This document shows, piece by piece, positions 22,490 to 28,222 of a DNA stretch of 28,222 bases. The DNA lies in contig CAYVQF010000068.1 in NCBI GenBank assembly GCA_964454015.1, forward strand, positions 1 through 28,222. The letters run 5' to 3'. This stretch comes from CAYVQF01 sp964454015 (GTDB taxonomy: Bacteria; Myxococcota_A; Bradymonadia; UBA4248). Under the pieces are notes generated by a model. That model had not been told where the DNA came from. It was given only the letters and a program-made list of their open reading frames with translations, and made no database searches. Every line of letters begins with the position of its first letter. The stretch's first letter is position 1. The position numbers were made by a program, and so were the translations under genes.

Positions 22490-25400
22490 AAAGCGGCAAA
22501 CCTGGGTCCTGCATGGCCTCCATGACTTCCAAGCGAAAGCGGTGCAGGTCGAAAGTGGCTTCGGGGATGGCGATGGCTTCCCGGGGGCTTTGGCTCTGGC
22601 TCTGGTTCTTTCGCTCCTCTGAGACGACGTCTTGGAGGCGCCGCTTCATGGCGTTGAGCGTCCGCAGCGCTTGGCGCTGGGCTTCGAGGGCTTCCGTGGG
22701 CGTGGCCGCGTCGAGGGCGCTGGTGGCGTCTTCCATGAAGGCCGTCGCGATGTCGATCTCCGGCGCGAGCTGGGCGCGCAAGGTCGCAAATTCCTCACCG
22801 GCGGCCTCGACCAAGGCGTGGAGGTGCTCCGTGTTCTCCCGGAGCAGCACTTGCTGGGCGGCAAAGGCCGCGAGGTCGAGCCGCTGGTCGTCATCGGGCT
22901 GTGGCTGGGCCGCGGCCATGAGGTTCTGATTGTTGCGTCTCATCTGGTCGATGTCGCGGCTGGCGGCGCGGATACGGTCGAGGGCCGCCAGGAGATCGGC
23001 GCTGGCAGGTGTATCGCTGTCTTGGGAGATGTAGGCGCCGAAGTTGTCGGCCCGAGCCTGGTCGATAGCTTCGGCGGCGCGCCCCAACAGGTGGTGCAGG
23101 GCGTCTACGTCTTGCTCGGCGAGGACCCGGGCGGCCGTATCGAGACTGCGCAGGGCTTCGGCGATGGCGGCGTTTTCGGCATGGGGGAAATCGCGCGCCA
23201 CGCCTTCGAGGCTCTGGCGCAGCGCGGCGAGGTGCCGGCCTTGGCTGCGCTGAAATTGGCGCAGCAGGGGCTGGAGGCGGCTGGTGGTGTCGGCGCGCAT
23301 CTCTTGCAGGAGCTGATCCGTGTCTTGCCCCAGACGGGCCTGCTCCGCTGCGAGATCATTGATGCGGTCCAGCACCCGGGAGGTCTCGGCTTCCAGACGT
23401 CCCAGGCCTTGGGCGCTGTTGGGGGCGGTACGGCTGTCGGTCATGGCCAGCAGACCGTCGAGTTGGGCATCGAGGGCGGCGAGGGCTTCCAGGGCCCCAG
23501 CGAGGTCGCCCGCTTCGACCAGGTCGCGGAGGCGGGAAGCGTCGGCGCTGAGGTTCTCCATCTCCTGGCCGTCATCATCGAAGGGGTTGAGGTGCTCCCG
23601 CGGGACGGCGTTCATCTGGCGGTTGAGCCGCGCCAGGAGGCGGTCCAGTTGTTGGTTGAGGCGCTGCACTTCACGCTGAATCTCCGCCCTCTGGTTGGGA
23701 TCTGGGGCTGCGGCGTAGCGCTCGATGAGCTGGGTCAGCCGCCGCTGGGTCTCACGGATGGCCAGGACCGTCGCTTGGGCGGCATCGAGCCATTGGGTGG
23801 CGATGAGCTCTTCCAGCAATACGATGGCTCGTTCCACTTTGCCCGTCAGGGGGATGCGGTGTTGGTGGGCAAAGTTGACCACGAGGGAGCGGGTCAAGGC
23901 CTGGCGGGTGGCAAGCCGCTCGAGTTGGGCGATGGCCTGGGTCGCCCCTTGGTGCCCCTCGGCCAGCTCCTCGTAGAGGAGGTCGAGGAGCGCTGCGTCA
24001 CGGCGCAACACCAGCGGGTCGTCTTGCGCCGTGCGCCGCACCTCACCAAAGAGCGCGAGCACCCGCTCGGTGTGGTTGCGAGCTGCCGCGGCCCGCGTGA
24101 CGAGGAGGTGCAAGGCCTCGGCGGGCTCAGTAGCGTGGGTCGCTTCGAGGCGCTGTCCAGGTTCGTCCGCCAAAATGGGTTGCTCGAGGAATTCGGCGAG
24201 GAGCAGCAGGAGGGCTTCAAAGAGCGCCTCCTCTTGCGCGATCAGCGCCTCGTGGCGCTCTTCAGGGCCCACGACGCGAAGCAAGAGCGTCCCAGTGCGA
24301 CTGCGCTTGGGACCGCGGACGTCGTCGTTGTCCACGGCCTCGATGGCGACGTGGAGGAGGTCGCCAGGTGTCAAATTCAACTCCCCCAAAGGGAGCTGGG
24401 CCGTGCCCGAGGCCGAGAGCTGGCCACTAACGCGCTCCAGGGTGCGCTGCTGTGGGTCAGCCAGGTCCCCTGCCAGGCTGTGCAGCAAGAGCAGCTCTTG
24501 CAGGCCGTAGTCATCGCTCGCACTGTAGCGCAAGGCGACGCTCTCCCCCGGGCTCACCTCGAGGGTCCCTTGAGACTGATGCCACATGACCAATGGGGGC
24601 GCGTCTTCGAGCACTGTAATGGGGCGGGCGATGGCCTCATCCATGGGCGTTCCGTCGCGCTGGTAAAGGCGGAAGCGAAAAGATGCGTCGTGATGTACCG
24701 AAAAACGTCCGCTGACGCGCCCCTCGGCCAGGTCGAGGGCCAGCTCCGTCTCCTGGCCCGCAGGGTCGCGCAGCACCAAGGCTGCCCGGTGCGCTGTCCG
24801 CAGCGTGAAGGCTTCGAGCTCGACAGCGGTTCCGGGCAAGGCGCGAATCGCGCCGCTGCTGTCGGCGATGGTACGCGAGCGCAGCCCAGCATAAGCCGGT
24901 GGCGTGAGGTGGAGTTGCAGCCCGTGGACCAACTGCGCGCTGCTGTGCTGCGGCGCGGTCGTCGCGGCGGTCGCTATGGCAAGGTCGCTGCCTCCCCAGA
25001 GGTGTCGCAGGGTGGCGGAGATGGCGGTCTGATTCAGCGAACCCACGCCAACGAAGACCAGGGTGGCCACGGCGCCAAGAATCGCCAAGAGACGCGGCGC
25101 GACGCGTCGCCTGGGGAAAGTCGCATCGTGACGCAAGGCGTGGACTTTGGCCGAGCTTTGCCGACGCAAATCACTGACTTGCATCGCTGTGGCGGCATCG
25201 ACGTCGGCACGGTCGTAGGTCATGCAGGTCAAGAGGTCATTGCGCAATGGCGGCGCTTCGCTCTCGACGAGGCGGGCGAAGCGGCGCGTCGTGCGGCTGC
25301 GCCACAAGGGCCAGCCCATTCCATAGACCACTGCAGCGCCGAGCAAAGCCCCAAGGGCGACCCGGACCAGGCCCGGGGACCACTGCCGAGCTTGCGGCCA

Positions 25401-25538
25401 CAGCGCCCAGAGCAGCACATAGGCGACCAGGGCCACCCAGGCGACGGTCATGGCCAGGGCGAGGCTCTCTGTTGCCCAGCGGCGCCACAAACGCCAGCGG
25501 AGGGCACGCAAGTTGAGGTGGAGGTCGTCGGCTGCCAT
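22446..25538 (-). CDS. DUF4175-like large membrane protein
   Basis: The 1030-residue product has three predicted transmembrane helices near the N-terminus (about 24-47, 56-78 and 149-168). Between the second and third is FARLVESEAPPLRNDLLTCM (about 87-106), a signature-like segment of DUF4175-type proteins. Beta-rich domains follow (about 200-420: PPAYAGLRS, PGTAVELEAF, SASDDYGLQELLLL), then a long, mostly helical coiled-coil-prone region (about 440-990) and an ending RYYKTLVD. The soluble part is predicted to be periplasmic. Members of this family have no established biochemical function and often sit in envelope-related gene groups. I chose the ATG at 25538, preceded closely by AGGAG; the frame is also open to a TTG at 25613, but those 25 residues look non-specific. 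It heads the five-gene run and overlaps the metallopeptidase gene by 44 bp. Confidence 0.75.
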   Translation of the reverse strand: MAADDLHLNLRALRWRLWRRWATESLALAMTVAWVALVAYVLLWALWPQARQWSPGLVRVALGALLGAAVVYGMGWPLWRSRTTRRFARLVESEAPPLRNDLLTCMTYDRADVDAATAMQVSDLRRQSSAKVHALRHDATFPRRRVAPRLLAILGAVATLVFVGVGSLNQTAISATLRHLWGGSDLAIATAATTAPQHSSAQLVHGLQLHLTPPAYAGLRSRTIADSSGAIRALPGTAVELEAFTLRTAHRAALVLRDPAGQETELALDLAEGRVSGRFSVHHDASFRFRLYQRDGTPMDEAIARPITVLEDAPPLVMWHQSQGTLEVSPGESVALRYSASDDYGLQELLLLHSLAGDLADPQQRTLERVSGQLSASGTAQLPLGELNLTPGDLLHVAIEAVDNDDVRGPKRSRTGTLLLRVVGPEERHEALIAQEEALFEALLLLLAEFLEQPILADEPGQRLEATHATEPAEALHLLVTRAAAARNHTERVLALFGEVRRTAQDDPLVLRRDAALLDLLYEELAEGHQGATQAIAQLERLATRQALTRSLVVNFAHQHRIPLTGKVERAIVLLEELIATQWLDAAQATVLAIRETQRRLTQLIERYAAAPDPNQRAEIQREVQRLNQQLDRLLARLNRQMNAVPREHLNPFDDDGQEMENLSADASRLRDLVEAGDLAGALEALAALDAQLDGLLAMTDSRTAPNSAQGLGRLEAETSRVLDRINDLAAEQARLGQDTDQLLQEMRADTTSRLQPLLRQFQRSQGRHLAALRQSLEGVARDFPHAENAAIAEALRSLDTAARVLAEQDVDALHHLLGRAAEAIDQARADNFGAYISQDSDTPASADLLAALDRIRAASRDIDQMRRNNQNLMAAAQPQPDDDQRLDLAAFAAQQVLLRENTEHLHALVEAAGEEFATLRAQLAPEIDIATAFMEDATSALDAATPTEALEAQRQALRTLNAMKRRLQDVVSEERKNQSQSQSPREAIAIPEATFDLHRFRLEVMEAMQDPGLPLYERESARYYKTLVD

Positions 25539-25585
25539 GGGCTCCTGCGCAGTAGGCGCCAGTGAGTGACGCCTCTGCTCTCTAG

Positions 25586-25613
25586 AACCTAATGGATGTT
25601 GGGGGAAGCGCAA
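25586..25613 (-). promoter_or_regulatory. Weak candidate promoter for the DUF4175-led run
   Basis: On the minus strand TTGCGC (25613-25608) is followed after 16 bp by TAGGTT (25591-25586), 48 bp before the chosen ATG at 25538. Both hexamers are imperfect. It is listed because no better pair was found before this gene. Confidence 0.25.
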
Positions 25614-26027
25614 GATTGACGATTGGCCGACGCGATGCGCCGCCTCCTTGGGGATCCACCTCCGTGAGGGCGTGCGCCGCCGCTGTTGTGGCCTGCATGA
25701 TCGTGCGCGCGCTCGAGTGCCTTGGCAAGCGCGCGGCCTTCCTCTTTGCGCCAGCGGCGAGACCTCCTGCCACGCGACGCCACGGCGCGTCGCAAGGGGG
25801 TGGAAAAATTCAACCTAATCAATAGTTTTCCCCCTGGGTGCATGCCGCGGTCATGAGAAAAATAAAGCATTGAATTTCGGCGGAATACAATCGGGTTTCG
25901 CCGGTTAGATGTCTGGATATTGCCAAAGGTTGAGCCGGGTAGGACGCAACGCCCCACCCGCGCGGGGTTCTGCAGGTACGCAAGTGACGTGGCCCGCGTT
26001 TCGATGGTTGCAGTCGCACAGGCAGGG

Positions 26028-26032
26028 AGGAG
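26028..26032 (+). promoter_or_regulatory. Shine-Dalgarno site of the secreted NIDO/EGF protein
   Basis: AGGAG lies 6 bp before the ATG at 26039 and supports that start over the downstream in-frame ATG at 26045. Confidence 0.75.
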
Positions 26033-26038
26033 AAGTCC

Positions 26039-28222
26039 ATGACGATGGGAAGACAAGCAAAGCGGATGCGGTCGGCCTTGGGGGTTGGGCTGGCGTTGGG
26101 GATGCTCTTCGCAGCGACCCTCGCTCTCAGCGCCCAAGCAGAGGCGAGCTGCGGTAACGGCGTCGTCGAGCGGGTGCTGGGGGAGATCTGCGACGACGGC
26201 AACACGACCGCTGGAGATGGCTGTACCAACTGCATCGTCGACAGCGGGTGGTACTGCGTGACCAATGCCCTGGGGCGCAGTGAGTGTACCCCCAGCCCCA
26301 CCAAGCTCTTGAGCTGCCCCGCGTGGACGCCGAGCTGGTCACCCCTCAACGGCGCCCCAGGGGGCACTTACGGTCGCCTCATCAATAGCCTCGTTCAGAG
26401 CGGACTGGACGACGGGACCTTCCCCGTACCCAACGTCAGCGCCATTTTTCCCGATGGGATCATGTTCGCCGGCTCCAATCTCGGCGGCATTTTCTCCAGC
26501 ATGTGGGTCAACGTCAACGGCAATATCACCTTCTCTGGCCCAAACTACTCCTACACACCCGATTTCATACCCTTCCAGAGTGCGACTCCCTTCCCCATCA
26601 TCGCGCCGTGGTATGGCGATGTGGACTTACGTGCGACGGGCAGTGAGCTGTGGTACTGCGAGGATGTCAACAACGGCCGTATCATCGTGACCTGGAACAA
26701 CATCGGTTACTACGCCGCTTCTAGTGACAAGACCAATACTTTCCAGATCGTCTTGTCCAATCCCGGCGGCTATTGTGGTGGTGGCGGTGGAGACTATGGC
26801 TTGGACATCGAGTTCCGCTACGACAAACTGCAGTGGTACGTAGGCAGTGCCAGCGGCGGCAGCGGTGGCCTCTGCGCCGAGCCCTTCGTCGATCCATGGC
26901 TGAGCAGCGGAGGCTGCTTTCCCGCCGTTGCTGGGGTTGACATCGGCAACGGCAACTTCGGCGTTGGCCTGCCTGAGTCGGGCTATCCCGGCGTGCTCAA
27001 TGTGGTCAACCTCAGCAATGTCGGCGCGCCGGGCGTGTGGCGCTGGCGTATGGTCGACACCTGTGGCAATGGGGTGGTCAACCCCTGTGAGCAGTGCGAT
27101 GACGGCAACTCGAACAACAGCGATGGGTGCACCAACTTGTGCCGGCAGAACGTCTGCGGTGACGGCTACGTCAACGTCGGGGTCGAGGTCTGCGACGGGA
27201 CCAATCTCGGGGCGCTGACCTCGAGCGCCTGCGCCGATTACGCCCCGGGTATCTACACGGGAGGCTTGGTGCGGTGCGCTGGCGACTGCAGCGACTACGA
27301 CCTCAGCGCTTGCGTCGGTTCGTCGACCATTTGCTACGCCGACGAGGACGGCGATGGGTACACCGGCACCCAGAAGGTCATCCCCTTTGGCCAGAGTTGT
27401 GCTGACTACAACACGTCCGGACGGCCTTGGACGGCCACTTCCGATGGCGATTGCTTGGATAATCCGGCCCTCTTCTGCAGCATCTACAGTTATCCCGGTA
27501 ACACCGAGGTCTGCGATGGCTGTGACAACAACTGTAACGGCCTCATCGATGACGACGATCCGAGCCTGCCCTATTGCCCGCGCTGCGGCAACGGCTTCCT
27601 CGATGATGGCGAAGACTGTGACGACGGCAACAATCTGGACGGTGACGGCTGTTCGACTTTTTGCAGCATCGAGTCGGGCTATGTCTGTATCGGTGAACCC
27701 AGCGTCTGCAGTAGCTGTAGTGACGGAATCAAGAACGGCGATGAGACCGATGTGGACTGCGGGGGAAGCTGCGCTCCCTGCTCGAGTGGCTCAGACTGCC
27801 TTGGCGATACGGACTGCCTCAGCGGCATCTGTGATGGCGGCATTTGCCAGGACGACTGCCTCGCCGCTTTCTTTGGACCGAGCTGCCTACCCTGTAGCTG
27901 TGTGAGCGGCACCTGTGACGATGGCTATCGTGGCAGCGGCGCCTGCACCTGTGATGTAGGCTGGACCGGCGCGTCCTGTGATGCCTGCGCCTCTGGCTAC
28001 TACGGCCCGAGTTGCACGGCCTGCACCTGCGTGAACGGCACCTGCGACGACGGTCTGGGCGGCAGCGGCGCTTGCGCCTGCGCCACGGGTTGGACCGGCG
28101 CGACGTGTAACACCTGCGCTTCAGGCTACTACGGCGCGAGCTGCACGGCCTGTACCTGCGTGAACGGCACCTGCGACGACGGTCTGGGCGGCAGCGGCGC
28201 TTGCGCCTGCGCCACGGGTTGG
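26039..28222 (+). CDS. Secreted cysteine-rich mosaic protein: NIDO, myxo-disulfide, MopE-like and EGF-like repeats (partial)
   Basis: The frame stays open to the right edge, giving 728 residues. Residues 1-36 are a signal peptide (charged start, hydrophobic core, AQAEA then SCGNG). Myxococcus-type disulfide repeats occur at about 38-73 (CGNG...CDDGNTTAGDGC), 342-387 (CGNGVVNPCEQCDDGN) and 516-550 (CGNGFLDDGEDCDDGN). Between the first two is a NIDO-like domain, about 140-340: PIIAPWYGDVDLR, IIVTWNNIGYY, TFQIVLSN, LDIEFRYDKLQW, GVDIGNGN, LSNVGAPGVWRWRM. A MopE-like metal-binding motif spans about 432-506 (CYADEDGDGYTG...YPGNTEVCDGCDNNCNG). NGDETDVDCGGSCAPC follows at about 566-581, then 43-residue EGF-type repeats from 607. 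NIDO and EGF domains are typical of adhesive extracellular proteins, so a surface or matrix role is likely (inference). No anchor is visible yet; it would be beyond the edge. Confidence 0.9.
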   Translation, partial: MTMGRQAKRMRSALGVGLALGMLFAATLALSAQAEASCGNGVVERVLGEICDDGNTTAGDGCTNCIVDSGWYCVTNALGRSECTPSPTKLLSCPAWTPSWSPLNGAPGGTYGRLINSLVQSGLDDGTFPVPNVSAIFPDGIMFAGSNLGGIFSSMWVNVNGNITFSGPNYSYTPDFIPFQSATPFPIIAPWYGDVDLRATGSELWYCEDVNNGRIIVTWNNIGYYAASSDKTNTFQIVLSNPGGYCGGGGGDYGLDIEFRYDKLQWYVGSASGGSGGLCAEPFVDPWLSSGGCFPAVAGVDIGNGNFGVGLPESGYPGVLNVVNLSNVGAPGVWRWRMVDTCGNGVVNPCEQCDDGNSNNSDGCTNLCRQNVCGDGYVNVGVEVCDGTNLGALTSSACADYAPGIYTGGLVRCAGDCSDYDLSACVGSSTICYADEDGDGYTGTQKVIPFGQSCADYNTSGRPWTATSDGDCLDNPALFCSIYSYPGNTEVCDGCDNNCNGLIDDDDPSLPYCPRCGNGFLDDGEDCDDGNNLDGDGCSTFCSIESGYVCIGEPSVCSSCSDGIKNGDETDVDCGGSCAPCSSGSDCLGDTDCLSGICDGGICQDDCLAAFFGPSCLPCSCVSGTCDDGYRGSGACTCDVGWTGASCDACASGYYGPSCTACTCVNGTCDDGLGGSGACACATGWTGATCNTCASGYYGASCTACTCVNGTCDDGLGGSGACACATGW
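27857..28222 (+). repeat. 129-bp tandem repeats encoding 43-residue EGF-type units
   Basis: Units start at 27857, 27986 and 28115 and each encodes 43 residues, with cysteines and glycines in fixed places (C..GYYG.SC.AC.CVNGTCDDG....GAC.C..GWTG..C). The first unit has diverged, but the second and third are nearly identical: 28031-28093 and 28160-28222 match base for base as far as the window shows. The array continues past the edge, so the total copy number is unknown. Confidence 0.92.

Larger units (their letters stand above)
25539..26038. other. 500-bp divergent intergenic region with an AT-rich island
   Basis: The region separates the DUF4175-like gene (minus) from the secreted EGF/NIDO protein (plus). 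Its GC-rich flanks surround a clearly AT-richer stretch at about 25800-25925, holding GGAAAAATTCAACCTAATC, GAGAAAAATAAAGC and a -10-like TACAAT at 25886-25891 without a good -35 partner. CCCGCGCGGG at 25957-25966 is a perfect palindrome. Short open frames on both strands have no recognisable similarity, so I call no gene. Confidence 0.5.

Noticed and set aside
22632..25565. 977-codon open frame on the plus strand opposite the DUF4175-like gene
   Set aside because: It mirrors a high-GC coding gene, has no recognisable domain, and the minus-strand reading has clear membrane helices and a family-like motif.
25589..26367. Two overlapping minus-strand frames of 182 codons each
   Set aside because: They cover the intergenic region and the start of the secreted protein, lack plausible starts and ribosome sites, and resemble nothing.
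27857..28222. Repeat array as a CRISPR
   Set aside because: The 129-bp units are in-frame protein-coding repeats with conserved cysteines and have no spacer structure.

Overview
The window is about 28 kb of GC-rich bacterial DNA. It looks chromosomal and most likely comes from a myxobacterium-like member of the Myxococcota (former Deltaproteobacteria). The evidence is two large Ser/Thr protein kinases with membrane anchors (one with the catalytic-loop spelling HRDVSPQN), a very large TPR protein, a multi-PAS hybrid histidine kinase, and a secreted cysteine-rich protein built from Myxococcus-type disulfide repeats, a MopE-like metal-binding motif and EGF-like repeats. I saw no tRNA, rRNA, insertion sequence, CRISPR array, phage gene or plasmid gene. 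The species cannot be named from the sequence alone.

Layout, left to right. (1) 1-3605: a PAS-domain protein running off the left edge (minus strand) and a divergent PAS-PAS-PAS-HisKA-HATPase-REC hybrid kinase (plus strand), separated by 345 bp that carry direct and inverted repeats resembling operator sites. (2) 3602-6034, minus strand: a tight run cutA -> dinB -> APH-family phosphotransferase, with overlapping or abutting ends. (3) 6317-11730: two convergent receptor-type Ser/Thr kinases. The first joins a cytoplasmic kinase to an outer formylglycine-generating-enzyme (FGE)-like domain. The second joins a kinase to three PEGA-like repeats. (4) 12062-13549, plus strand: the 23S rRNA uracil-C5 methyltransferase RlmD/RumA. 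(5) 13557-25538, minus strand: five genes in one direction, namely a DUF4175-like membrane protein, a secreted gluzincin metallopeptidase with TPRs, a CitE-like CoA ester lyase, a 1753-residue TPR protein with its own candidate promoter, and an amidohydrolase. (6) 26039 to the right edge, plus strand: a secreted mosaic protein with a NIDO domain and near-identical 129-bp EGF-type tandem repeats, open at the edge.

Functionally the window is dominated by signalling (two PAS proteins, two transmembrane kinases) and cell-envelope or surface proteins (DUF4175, metallopeptidase, PEGA and FGE ectodomains, NIDO/EGF protein), mixed with housekeeping genes (dinB, cutA, rlmD). I did not find a clear defence system or biosynthetic cluster. 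The most unusual points are the FGE-like kinase ectodomain that lacks the catalytic cysteines, the DUF4175/gluzincin/CitE/giant-TPR/amidohydrolase run, the apparent loss of the beta-clamp motif in DinB, the repeat-rich divergent promoter region at 867-1211, and the homogenised EGF-type repeats at the right edge.
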